Translations under genes and position numbers: made by a program
Notes under the pieces: generated by a model
What the model was told of the DNA's origin: nothing
Databases searched by the model: none
Seen by the model: the letters and a program-made list of their open reading frames with translations, nothing else
From: Mycobacterium sp.
Lineage (GTDB): Bacteria > Actinomycetota > Actinomycetes > Mycobacteriales > Mycobacteriaceae
Assembly (NCBI GenBank): GCA_023264755.1
Contig: JAHFVB010000032.1
Location: 1-16,557, forward strand
Length of the DNA stretch: 16,557 nt
Reading direction: 5' to 3'
Shown here: one piece after another, positions 5,929 to 13,054 of the stretch
Layout: each line of letters begins with the position of its first letter
Numbering within the stretch: the stretch's first letter is position 1

Positions 5929-7200
5929 ATGAAGACCACCGAGGCCGTGAAGATCGCCGCGTGGCCCGACCTCGCGCCGCGGCTGCTCCGGCTGACGCCC
6001 GGCGTCGAGGAGTACGCCGAGTATGCCAAGGCCGGCGGCTACCAGCCGCTCGACGATCCCGACCGGTTGCTCGCCGAGGTGGAGCGCAGCGGCCTACTCG
6101 GCCGCGGTGGAGCGGCGTTCCCGCTGGCCGTCAAGTTGCGCACCGTGCGCGACGGCGGAGTGGTCGGCGGGCCGGTGGTGCTGGCCAACGGGGAGGAAGG
6201 CGAGCCGGCGTCGGTCAAGGACAAGTGGTTGCTGCGCAACCGCCCGCACCTGGTGCTCGACGGGGTCCGGCTGGCCGCCCGCGTCGTCGGAGCCGCCCGC
6301 GCCGTCCTCTACGTGTCCGATTCCCTTGCCGCCGAAGCGCTTCACGTGGCGCTGGCTGCCGCCGAGCTCGAGCTCTCGATCGACGTCGTGACCGTCGATG
6401 CCGGCTACGTCGCAGGCGAGGAGACCGCGGCCGTCCGCGCGGTCAACGGCGGCCCGGCGAAGCCCACCGACAAGCCACCCCGCCCATTCCAGCGGGGCGT
6501 CGATGGCCGGCCCACCCTGGTGAGCAACGTCGAGACGTTGGCGAACCTGCCGCTGATCCTGCGCGGCGGGGCTGATGCGTTTCGCTCCGTCGGCACCCAG
6601 GCCTCTCCCGGAACGTTTCTGGCCACGATCACGGGAGCCGGCCGACCGCCAGCGCTCTACGAACTTCCCCACGGCGTCACGTTCGGGGAACTACTTGCCC
6701 TGCATGGCGTCTCGCCCGATGCGGTATGCGGCGCGCTGATGGGCGGCTACTTCGCGGGATTGCTCAACCGGGACGTGCTGAACGCCACGCTCGACCACGA
6801 GACGATGCGCGCGCTGGGCAGCGGGCTCGGATGCGGGGCGATCACGATCCTGACCGACGACTGTCCCGTCGCCGTCGCCGCGGCGGTGATGGCGTACTTC
6901 GACCGGGAAAACGCCGGCCAATGCGGGTCGTGCTTCAACGGCACGGCGGCCATGTCGGCAGTCACGTCGGCACTGCGAGACGGGATGGCCACCGCCGAGG
7001 ACGTCGGCCGGCTGCAGCGGTGGTCGGTGGTGCTTCGCGGCCGCGGCGCGTGCGCCACCCTCGACGCCGCGACGAACGTCGCCGCCAGCCTGCTGCGGCA
7101 ATACCCGGAACTGGTCGCCCGCCATCTGGACGGCGAGTGCGACACATGCCGTGCGGAGGCCTTCAGCGCGTTGCGGCCCTACGAGGTGGAGGCATCATGA
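5929..7200 (+). CDS. NuoF-like FMN/NADH oxidoreductase, stand-alone
   Basis: A 423-residue homologue of the 51-kDa NADH-binding subunit (NuoF/HoxF). The ATG follows AGGAAGGGG. Visible motifs, in order: GRGGAAFPLAVKL (59-70 region; NADH/FMN glycine-rich loop), NGEEGEP (87-93), VAGEETA (161-167), SNVETLAN (199-206), an SLBB-like segment, then the iron-sulphur region. The normal CxxCxxC...C cluster motif is reduced to Cys332-GS-Cys335-FN-Gly338...Cys375, so one ligand is missing, while Cys404 and Cys407 form an extra C-terminal pair (ECDTC). No other complex I or hydrogenase subunit is present. The stop overlaps the start of a 3Fe-4S ferredoxin (ATGA). The likely role is an NADH:ferredoxin reductase feeding the nearby P450s (inference from context). 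Confidence 0.9.
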   Translation: MKTTEAVKIAAWPDLAPRLLRLTPGVEEYAEYAKAGGYQPLDDPDRLLAEVERSGLLGRGGAAFPLAVKLRTVRDGGVVGGPVVLANGEEGEPASVKDKWLLRNRPHLVLDGVRLAARVVGAARAVLYVSDSLAAEALHVALAAAELELSIDVVTVDAGYVAGEETAAVRAVNGGPAKPTDKPPRPFQRGVDGRPTLVSNVETLANLPLILRGGADAFRSVGTQASPGTFLATITGAGRPPALYELPHGVTFGELLALHGVSPDAVCGALMGGYFAGLLNRDVLNATLDHETMRALGSGLGCGAITILTDDCPVAVAAAVMAYFDRENAGQCGSCFNGTAAMSAVTSALRDGMATAEDVGRLQRWSVVLRGRGACATLDAATNVAASLLRQYPELVARHLDGECDTCRAEAFSALRPYEVEAS

Positions 7201-7508
7201 ACGGTCCCATGAAGATTCGCTTGGACCGCACGATGTGCGACGGATTCGGCGTGTGCGCCAAGCACGCGCCCGGGTACTTCTCGCTCGACGACTGGGGCTA
7301 CGCGTCGTTGACTGGCGACGGCACCGTCGCGGCGGCCGACCACGACGCGGTGATGCGGGCGCTGCTGGACTGTCCGGTGCACGCGATCACGGAACTCGGC
7401 GAACACGGGCCGCTCGGCGACCGGGCCCCGGCCGTCAACGCGGAGGACTCGGCCGAGCCCGACCTCGTGACCGACCACAGCGAGGCCATCTCGGAATTCG
7501 TCCGATGA
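7197..7508 (+). CDS. 3Fe-4S ferredoxin with acidic C-terminal tail
   Basis: A 103-residue ferredoxin of the P450-associated single-cluster type. Cys14-DGFGV-Cys20 and Cys59-Pro give three ligands (CxxFxxC...CP). The position that would hold the fourth ligand in 4Fe-4S proteins is Phe17. The ATG at 7197 overlaps the NuoF-like stop, and its TGA overlaps the next start (ATGA). After residue 68 it carries a tail of about 35 residues rich in Asp and Glu (NAEDSAEPDLVTDHSEA), absent from the two shorter ferredoxins at 13055 and 13638, which could be a docking element. Direct coupling to the NuoF-like gene suggests that the two form an electron-transfer pair. Confidence 0.92.
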   Translation: MNGPMKIRLDRTMCDGFGVCAKHAPGYFSLDDWGYASLTGDGTVAAADHDAVMRALLDCPVHAITELGEHGPLGDRAPAVNAEDSAEPDLVTDHSEAISEFVR

Positions 7509-9151
7509 CCCGGCCGCTGCCGCAGCTCACCGCGCTCAACGAGTTCTTCTGGACGTCGGGCGCCGACGGCCAACTGCGCATCCAGGAGTGCCTCAGCTGC
7601 CAGGCGCTGATCCATCCACCCGCCCCGGTGTGCCGGTACTGTCGCGAACGCAAGATGGGCGTACGCGTCGTCTCCGGCCAAGCTACGCTGGCCGGCCTCT
7701 CGATCAACCACCGCTTCGGGTTTCCCGACCTTCCGCCGCCCTACGTGGTCGCCGAAGTCGCGATAGTCGAGGATCCGCGAGTTCGGTTGACCACCAACAT
7801 CGTCGAATGCGATCCGGACGAGCTAGCCCTCGGTCAGCCCGTCGAGGTGCTGTTCCAACACCACGGGGACGTCTGGCTGCCGGTGTTCAAGCCGGCCGCC
7901 GACGAGGACGCTCCCACCGCGATGCCGGAAGACCTGATCCCGCCGACGAAGTTCGCCGAGTACGTCCGGCCGATGCTGACCAAGGCGAAGTTCGAGGAAC
8001 ATTCGGCGATCACCGGCATCGGGATGTCGACCATCGGCCGTCGGCAGATGGTCCCACCGCTTTCCTTGACGCTTGACGCGTGCGAGCAGGCGGTCGCCGA
8101 CGCTGGACTGACGTGGGACGACATCGACGGGCTGTCCACCTACCCGGGGCTCGACATCATGGGCATGGGCGAGGGCGGGGTCAGCGCGCTGGAGGGTGCA
8201 CTGGGACTACGCCCGACGTGGATCAACGGCGGCATGGATACCTTCGGGCCGGGCGGCTCGGTGATCGCGGCGATGACGGCCGTGGCGACGGGCCTGGCCA
8301 AGCACGTGTTGTGCTTTCGCACGCTGTGGGAGGCCACGTTCGGGCAGTTGGTGAAGGAGGGCAAGATGTCTCCTCCGGGGGGCGCCCGCACCGCCAGCTT
8401 TCAGCATCCCTTTGGAGCCATCTCGGCCGCACACGTATTGGCGCAGAACGCCAGTCGGCACTTTCACCGGTACGGCACCACCCGCGAGACACTGGGCTGG
8501 ATCGCACTGAACCAACGGGCCAACGCCGCGCTCAACCCAACGGCGATCTACCGCGATCCGATGACGATGGACGACTACCTGTCGGCCCGCCTGATCACCA
8601 CGCCCTTCGGACTCTACGACTGCGACGTGCCCTGCGACGGCGCGGTCGCGGTCATCGTCTCCGCCATCGACGCCGCCCGCGACCTACCCAAGCCGCCGAT
8701 TCTGTTCGAGGCCGTCGGCACCCAGATCATCGAGCGCCTGGACTGGGACCAGACCACCCTGACCCACGAGCCCCAGGTGTTGGGCCAGAGCGCACACATG
8801 TGGTCACGAACGACGTTGCGACCCAAGGATGTCGACGTTGCCGAGCTCTACGACGGCTTCACCTTCAACTGCCTGTCGTGGTTGGAGGGGCTGGGCTTCT
8901 GCGGCATCGGCGAGGCAAAGGACTTCCTCGATGGCGGCCAGAACATCGCACGCGACGGCGTCATCCCCTTGAACACTCACGGCGGGCAACTGTCCCATGG
9001 CCGCACTCACGGCATGGGGCTGATTCACGAAGCCGTCACGCAGTTGCGCGGGGAAGCCGGAGCCCGCCAGGTCGCCAATGCTCGCACCGCGGTCACCAGC
9101 AGCGGCGGCCTGACCCCCAGCGGCGTCATGCTGCTGAGGCGCGACGCATGA
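7505..9151 (+). CDS. DUF35 (Zn-ribbon/OB-fold)-thiolase fusion, probable acyl-CoA retro-aldolase
   Basis: A 548-residue fusion. Residues 1-130 are a DUF35 domain: Cys29/Cys32 (CLSC) and Cys43/Cys46 (CRYC) form a zinc ribbon, followed by an OB fold (VSGQATLAGLSINH, PVEVLFQ). Residues about 165-548 are a SCP2/Ltp2-type thiolase fold: TLDACEQAVADAGL, DCDVPCDGA (372-379), AELYDGF with Tyr449, THGGQLSHGRTHGMG and QLRGEAGARQV. The region that normally holds the thiolase nucleophilic Cys reads GGMDTFGPGGS, and no Cys occurs between 193 and 270. In steroid degradation, the Ltp2 aldolase needs the DUF35 domain of a separate ChsH2 protein. Here both are one chain, suggesting retro-aldol cleavage of a beta-hydroxyacyl-CoA (inference). 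It overlaps its neighbours by ATGA on both sides. Confidence 0.9.
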   Translation: MTRPLPQLTALNEFFWTSGADGQLRIQECLSCQALIHPPAPVCRYCRERKMGVRVVSGQATLAGLSINHRFGFPDLPPPYVVAEVAIVEDPRVRLTTNIVECDPDELALGQPVEVLFQHHGDVWLPVFKPAADEDAPTAMPEDLIPPTKFAEYVRPMLTKAKFEEHSAITGIGMSTIGRRQMVPPLSLTLDACEQAVADAGLTWDDIDGLSTYPGLDIMGMGEGGVSALEGALGLRPTWINGGMDTFGPGGSVIAAMTAVATGLAKHVLCFRTLWEATFGQLVKEGKMSPPGGARTASFQHPFGAISAAHVLAQNASRHFHRYGTTRETLGWIALNQRANAALNPTAIYRDPMTMDDYLSARLITTPFGLYDCDVPCDGAVAVIVSAIDAARDLPKPPILFEAVGTQIIERLDWDQTTLTHEPQVLGQSAHMWSRTTLRPKDVDVAELYDGFTFNCLSWLEGLGFCGIGEAKDFLDGGQNIARDGVIPLNTHGGQLSHGRTHGMGLIHEAVTQLRGEAGARQVANARTAVTSSGGLTPSGVMLLRRDA

Positions 9152-10032
9152 GTTCCGAGCCACGTCGTCGCGTCGTCATGGTCGACGGCGTTCCGATGTC
9201 TGCCCTCGTCGCCGTGGCCGAGCAGCCGCGCGGCGGCATCGTCGCGGTCCACGGCGGTGCCACGTCGTCGACGTACTTCGACTGCCCGGGCCATCCGCGC
9301 TTGTCGTTGTTGCGCTTGGCTGCAACGCAGGGGTTCACGGCGATCGCCCTGGACCGGCCGGGGTACGGGGCTTCGGCCCTCTACGCCGACGAGCTCGACG
9401 ATCCCGATCGGCGGGCCGCGCTCGCGTACGCCGCGGTGGACAAGCTCCTCGCCGACGGACAGCGCGGCGCCGGACACGTCCTCGTCGCGCACTCGGCAGG
9501 TTGCGAGCTGGCGTTGCGGATGGCGGTGAGCAGCTGCAGCGCCGGCCTCCTTGGCCTCGAGTTGGCGGGTACCGGGCTGCGCTATCAAGCTGCGGCCCAG
9601 GCGGTGATCAGGGAGGCGACGACGACCCGCCGGCCAGCGGGGCTGCGGGACCTGCTCTGGCAGCCCACCGAGTTCTATCCGCCCGAGGTGCTCACCGGTG
9701 CGCTCTCGGCATCGGGGGTGGCCTACGAATCCGAGGTGACGGCGCACTGGGCCCGGCGGGACTTCCCCGAACTCGCCGCCCGGGTGACGGTGCCCGTCGA
9801 GTTCAGCGTCGCCGATCACGAAAGCGTCTGGGAGTCGACGCAGGAGGCGGTGGCCGCGATCACCGCACTGTTCGCCGCGGCGCCACGCGTGATCGTCAAC
9901 GAAGTGGCCGGCAGCGGTCACAACCTCAGCGTGGGGCTGACCGCCGAGACGTATCACCGAAAGGTGTTGGCGTTCATCGAGGAATGTATCGCCGCCCGAC
10001 AGGGGCTGACCAGTGAGGTGGAGGCAAGCTGA
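9148..10032 (+). CDS. Alpha/beta hydrolase with full catalytic triad
   Basis: A 294-residue alpha/beta hydrolase. It has the oxyanion-side VHGGATS (His35-Gly36), ALDRPGYGAS, nucleophile elbow AHSAG with Ser116, acid Asp223 in FSVADHESVW, and base His258 in GSGHNLS. The ATG at 9148 overlaps the DUF35-thiolase stop (ATGA); a longer open frame upstream is only the antisense-free shadow of that gene. Unlike the hydrolase at 4523, all three catalytic residues are visible, so this is a competent serine hydrolase, perhaps an esterase, lactonase or CoA thioesterase. No signal peptide is present. It lies between a putative aldolase and hydroxyacid dehydrogenases in one overlapping operon. Confidence 0.9.
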   Translation: MSSEPRRRVVMVDGVPMSALVAVAEQPRGGIVAVHGGATSSTYFDCPGHPRLSLLRLAATQGFTAIALDRPGYGASALYADELDDPDRRAALAYAAVDKLLADGQRGAGHVLVAHSAGCELALRMAVSSCSAGLLGLELAGTGLRYQAAAQAVIREATTTRRPAGLRDLLWQPTEFYPPEVLTGALSASGVAYESEVTAHWARRDFPELAARVTVPVEFSVADHESVWESTQEAVAAITALFAAAPRVIVNEVAGSGHNLSVGLTAETYHRKVLAFIEECIAARQGLTSEVEAS

Positions 10033-10850
10033 TGCGCGTCGGATTCATCGGGCTTGGCAGCCAGGGGGCGCCGATGGCGCGTCGCATCGTCGAGGGCGGC
10101 TTCGACGTCACCCTGTGGGCGCGTCGTCCGGCCTCGGTCGAGCCGTACGCCGATACCGCGGCCAAGGTCGCCGCGACCCCCGCCGAACTCGGCGCCGCAA
10201 GTGACCTGGTGTGCCTGTGCGTAGTCGGTGACGACGACGTACGGCAGGTACTCGAGGGTGAGGCTGGGGTGCTGGCCGGTATGAAACCCGGCGGAATCGT
10301 CGCCATCCATAGCACCGTGCACCCCGACACCTGTCGGGAGCTTGCCGAAATCGCTGCAGCACGGGGCATCGCCGTCATCGATGCCCCGGTGAGCGGCGGC
10401 GCTCCCGCAGTGGCGGAGGGCACCCTGATGGTCATGGTGGGCGGCGAGCCCACCGACGTCGAGAAGTGTCGACCGGTATTCGAGACGTACTCCGACGCGG
10501 TGGTCCACTTGGGCGCGCTCGGCAGTGGCCAGGTCGCCAAGATCCTGAACAACCTGTTGTTCACCGCCAATCTCGGCAGTGCGATGAGCACGCTCGAGTT
10601 GGGTGACGCGCTGGGCATCGCGCGCGACCGACTGTGTCAGGTGCTCAGCCGGGGGTCGGCGACCAGCAAGGCGGTCGGCAGCGTCGCGGTCTTCGGCGGC
10701 AGCCTGGACGGGCTTGCCCCGATTGCGGGCGGGCTGCTGCAGAAGGACGTGCGACACGCTGCGAGCCTCGCGGCCGATGCGTCGGCTCCCGAGGGCACGG
10801 TGTTCACGGTCGCGGATACGGCGCTGACGTTGATGGACCACGGGCGGTGA
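10032..10850 (+). CDS. NAD(P)-dependent beta-hydroxyacid dehydrogenase (HIBADH family)
   Basis: A 272-residue 3-hydroxyisobutyrate/6-phosphogluconate dehydrogenase-type protein. The Rossmann loop is GFIGLGSQGAPMA (GxGxxG at 7-12). The substrate-binding DAPVSGG lies at 117-123, and GSGQVAK gives the catalytic Lys170 followed by Asn174 in ILNN, all as in the family. Length is close to the usual 290. The start overlaps the previous stop by one base (TGATG). It oxidises beta-hydroxy acids (or reduces semialdehydes) with NAD(P); the substrate is unknown. A paralogue of almost equal length follows directly. Confidence 0.92.
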   Translation: MRVGFIGLGSQGAPMARRIVEGGFDVTLWARRPASVEPYADTAAKVAATPAELGAASDLVCLCVVGDDDVRQVLEGEAGVLAGMKPGGIVAIHSTVHPDTCRELAEIAAARGIAVIDAPVSGGAPAVAEGTLMVMVGGEPTDVEKCRPVFETYSDAVVHLGALGSGQVAKILNNLLFTANLGSAMSTLELGDALGIARDRLCQVLSRGSATSKAVGSVAVFGGSLDGLAPIAGGLLQKDVRHAASLAADASAPEGTVFTVADTALTLMDHGR

Positions 10851-10882
10851 TGAGCGCTTGCGCGAAGAACACAGTGAACTGA
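10850..10882 (+). other. Bridging mini-ORF MSACAKNTVN with 19-bp repeat, copy 1
   Basis: The ATG overlaps the stop of the preceding dehydrogenase (TGATG). The first 19 bases, ATGAGCGCTTGCGCGAAGA, recur identically at 12987 and 13017. The ten-codon frame ends with TGA at 10880-10882, inside the first codons of the next dehydrogenase. GCGCTTGCGC within it is a short inverted repeat. Its role is unknown; translational coupling or a dispersed repeat unit are the two readings. Confidence 0.45.
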
Positions 10883-11673
10883 CGAGCATCGGGTTCGTCG
10901 GGGCCGGCCGAATGGGCGCCCCGATGGTGAAGCGCCTCGTCGAAGGGGGCCACGACGTCGAGGTGGTGGGCCGCACCGACGAGAAGCGGTGCGCTGCAGC
11001 CGCGCTGGGGGCCAGGGCGGTAGCCGACGTCACCGACATCGCGCCCGACGCCGACGTGGTGATCGTCTGCGTCTTCACCGACGACCAGGTCAAGCAGCTG
11101 TGTCTGGACGGCCCGCTGGTCCACCGGATGCGTCCCGGGGCGGCACTCGTCGTGCACACCACCGGCAGCCCGCGCACCGTCCAGGCGATCGCGACCCGCT
11201 TCCCTCACGTCGACGTCATCGACGCCCCGGTCAGCGGCGGTCCACACGACATCGCCATGGGCGTGGTCACGTTGTTCGTCGGTGGTGACGAGCGGGCCGT
11301 GGCCCGGGTCCAACCCGTCCTAGGGGCGTACGGCGACCCGATCGTGCACGCGGGAGGCACTGGCTCGGGTCAGCTGGTGAAGCTGATCAACAATTCGATG
11401 TTCGCTGCGCAGGTCGGCCTGGTCGCGGAGGGGGTACGGCTCGGCGCTCGGCTTGGCATCGACGAGGGCCCGCTGCTCGGCGCGTTGACGCACGGCAGTG
11501 CCCAAAGCCGGGTGCTGAGCTTGATCGCGGGGGCGGGGTCCGCCGAGAAGTTCAGCTCCGCCGTCGGCGAGTTCGTCGGCAAGGACGTCGCAGTCGTCCG
11601 AAGAGTGGTCGCCGAACTGGGCGGTGAGCTCGGTGCCCTCGACGTGCTCATCAACGCAGGGATCCGAACCTGA
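10858..11673 (+). CDS. Second beta-hydroxyacid dehydrogenase (HIBADH family)
   Basis: A 271-residue paralogue of the preceding enzyme. It has Rossmann GFVGAGRMGAPM (GxGxxG at 15-20), TTGSP (101-105), DAPVSGG (122-128), and GSGQLVKLINN with catalytic Lys175. The conserved protein begins only at about residue 10 (TSIGFVGAG). TTG at 10858 is the only ATG/GTG/TTG candidate near the beginning. A CTG at 10879, giving MTSIGFVG, would overlap the mini-ORF stop as CTGA, so the true start is uncertain. Two different family members in tandem suggest either two successive oxidations or a heteromer. It is the last gene before the promoter region at 11674-11787. Confidence 0.88.
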   Translation: MREEHSELTSIGFVGAGRMGAPMVKRLVEGGHDVEVVGRTDEKRCAAAALGARAVADVTDIAPDADVVIVCVFTDDQVKQLCLDGPLVHRMRPGAALVVHTTGSPRTVQAIATRFPHVDVIDAPVSGGPHDIAMGVVTLFVGGDERAVARVQPVLGAYGDPIVHAGGTGSGQLVKLINNSMFAAQVGLVAEGVRLGARLGIDEGPLLGALTHGSAQSRVLSLIAGAGSAEKFSSAVGEFVGKDVAVVRRVVAELGGELGALDVLINAGIRT

Positions 11674-11714
11674 CACCGTAGCGATTTCCCATTCCGGATG
11701 CGCCCGGTGAGGCA

Positions 11715-11753
11715 TACTATGTGCGTTACAGATAGATGGTCTTGCGTAACGCA
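11715..11753 (+). promoter_or_regulatory. Promoter and 32-bp inverted repeat upstream of P450
   Basis: TACTAT (11715-11720) fits a mycobacterial -10 box. Immediately downstream, perfect 8-bp arms TGCGTTAC (11722-11729) and GTAACGCA (11746-11753) flank 16 bases. Transcription would begin near 11727, inside the left arm, so a protein bound to the repeat would block initiation. The motif differs from the operator-like sites at 1549, 1672 and 15135, suggesting a second regulator. An RNA hairpin with a 16-base loop is a less likely alternative. Confidence 0.5.
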
Positions 11754-11787
11754 TTCGGTCATCGATCCGCCGCGAAGGAGGAGCCCC

Positions 11788-12990
11788 ATGACCACGCCGC
11801 AGGTCGTATTCAGCCCGGTGTCGCAGGAGTACTTCGAAAACCCCTACGAGGTGTACAAGCGGATGCGCGACGAGGCGCCGCTGTACTACGACGAGGGCGA
11901 GGACTTCTACGCGCTGACGCGGCACGAGGACGTGGCCGCGGCGTTCAAGGACCACGAGTCGTTCTCGTCGGCGCGCGGTTGCGACCTTGGGATGGTGCGC
12001 AGCGGTGAAGTGCCACAAAAGTCGATCATCTTCATGGACCCGCCCGATCACCGGCACATGCGCAGCCTGCTCAACAAGGCGTTCACGCCACGGGCCATCC
12101 AGTCGCAACGCGAGACCGTCGTCGAGTTGATCGACCACTACCTCGGCAAGGCCGATCCGGACCACTTCGACGTCGTGCAGGATTTCTCGGGCCCGTTCCC
12201 GGTCGAGGTCATCACTCGCATGGCCGGGGTGCCAGAGGAGTTCCGCCAGCAGGTGCGGCATTGGATCGACAAGAGCCTTCATCGCAAGCCTGGTCAGATC
12301 GATCTCGACGACGACAACATGCAGGCCAACATCGACTCCGGCATGTATTACTACGGCCTGGTGGTCGAGCGTAGGGCCAACCCTCAGGACGACATGATCA
12401 GCCGGCTGATCGCCGCCGAGATTCCCGATGAGCACGGCCACCTGCGCAAGCTCGACGACATCGAGATCACCGGCTTCACCACCCTGCTCGGTGGTGCCGG
12501 CGCCGAGACCGTCACCAAGCTCGTCGGCAGCGCGGTGGTCGAGTTCGCCCGTCATCCCGAGCAGTGGCAGAAGCTGCTCGACGACCGCAGCAAGATCCCG
12601 GCTGCGGTCGAGGAGCTGCTGCGCTGGGTCGGCCCGGTCCAATACAACGTGCGCTACAGCGTCAAGGACGTCGAGGTGCCCAGCGGCACCATCCCTGCGC
12701 ACAAGCCGGTCTTCTTGATGGGGGCCTCGGCCAACCGTGATCCGCGCGCCTTCACCGACGGCGAGACCTTCGACATCGACCGCGACCGCAGCGAGGCGCA
12801 GAACCTCGGACTCGGCTATGGCATTCACAGCTGTCTGGGCGCCGCGCTGGCTCGCATGGAGACCGCCATCGCACTCGAACGCCTGCTGGACTTCATGCCG
12901 CGCTACGAGGTGGACTTCGCCGGCCTGCAGCGCGTCAACATGCAAAACGTCGCTGGGTATCACCACGTGCCCGTGAAGGTTTTGCGATGA
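11788..12990 (+). CDS. Cytochrome P450 (400 aa) with atypical haem and I-helix motifs
   Basis: A soluble class I bacterial P450. The ATG at 11788 follows AAGGAGGAG; upstream in-frame codons lie in the promoter. Motifs: substrate-side MDPPDHRHMR (83-92), I-helix GGAGAETV (235-242), Glu276-Arg279 ExxR in EELLR, ANRDPRAF, and haem loop LGYGIHSCLGAALAR with Cys349. Two positions depart from the usual consensus: the haem-loop Phe is Leu342 (normally FGxGxHxCxG), and the residue after the I-helix Glu-Thr is Val242 rather than Thr or Ser. A ferredoxin gene follows after a mini-ORF. I cannot give a CYP family number. Substrate is unknown; by context probably a hydrophobic acid or its CoA ester. Confidence 0.95.
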   Translation: MTTPQVVFSPVSQEYFENPYEVYKRMRDEAPLYYDEGEDFYALTRHEDVAAAFKDHESFSSARGCDLGMVRSGEVPQKSIIFMDPPDHRHMRSLLNKAFTPRAIQSQRETVVELIDHYLGKADPDHFDVVQDFSGPFPVEVITRMAGVPEEFRQQVRHWIDKSLHRKPGQIDLDDDNMQANIDSGMYYYGLVVERRANPQDDMISRLIAAEIPDEHGHLRKLDDIEITGFTTLLGGAGAETVTKLVGSAVVEFARHPEQWQKLLDDRSKIPAAVEELLRWVGPVQYNVRYSVKDVEVPSGTIPAHKPVFLMGASANRDPRAFTDGETFDIDRDRSEAQNLGLGYGIHSCLGAALARMETAIALERLLDFMPRYEVDFAGLQRVNMQNVAGYHHVPVKVLR

Positions 12991-13046
12991 GCGCTTGCGC
13001 GAAGAGAGTGTCGGCGATGAGCGCTTGCGCGAAGAGAATGTCGGCG
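12987..13046 (+). repeat. 30-bp tandem duplication containing the 19-bp repeat, copies 2 and 3
   Basis: Two 30-bp units begin at 12987 and 13017 and differ at a single base (GAGAGTG versus GAGAATG). Each starts with ATGAGCGCTTGCGCGAAGA, identical to the copy at 10850. The period of 30 keeps the reading frame. Confidence 0.9.
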
Positions 13047-13052
13047 AGGTGA
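12987..13052 (+). other. Bridging mini-ORF (21 codons, two MSACAKR units)
   Basis: The ATG overlaps the P450 stop (ATGA), and the TGA at 13050-13052 lies two bases before the ferredoxin ATG. The peptide is MSACAKRVSA followed by MSACAKRMSAR, produced by the 30-bp duplication. It could couple P450 and ferredoxin translation. Both units keep the frame and lack stops, but two copies of a dispersed repeat could show this by chance. Confidence 0.45.
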
Positions 13053-13054
13053 CC

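Noticed and set aside
8080..9147. Upstream extension of the alpha/beta hydrolase at 9148
   Set aside because: It lies wholly inside the DUF35-thiolase gene in another frame and reads as Arg-rich noise. The ATGA overlap at 9148 is the natural start.
12987..13046. CRISPR-like repeat
   Set aside because: It has only two adjacent 30-bp units without spacers, and the third 19-bp copy lies 2 kb away at a gene junction.
12995..13054. Longer N-terminus for the ferredoxin at 13055
   Set aside because: The extension is only the repeated 30-bp unit read in another frame. P450 ferredoxins normally start near the MTQKIVVDF position.
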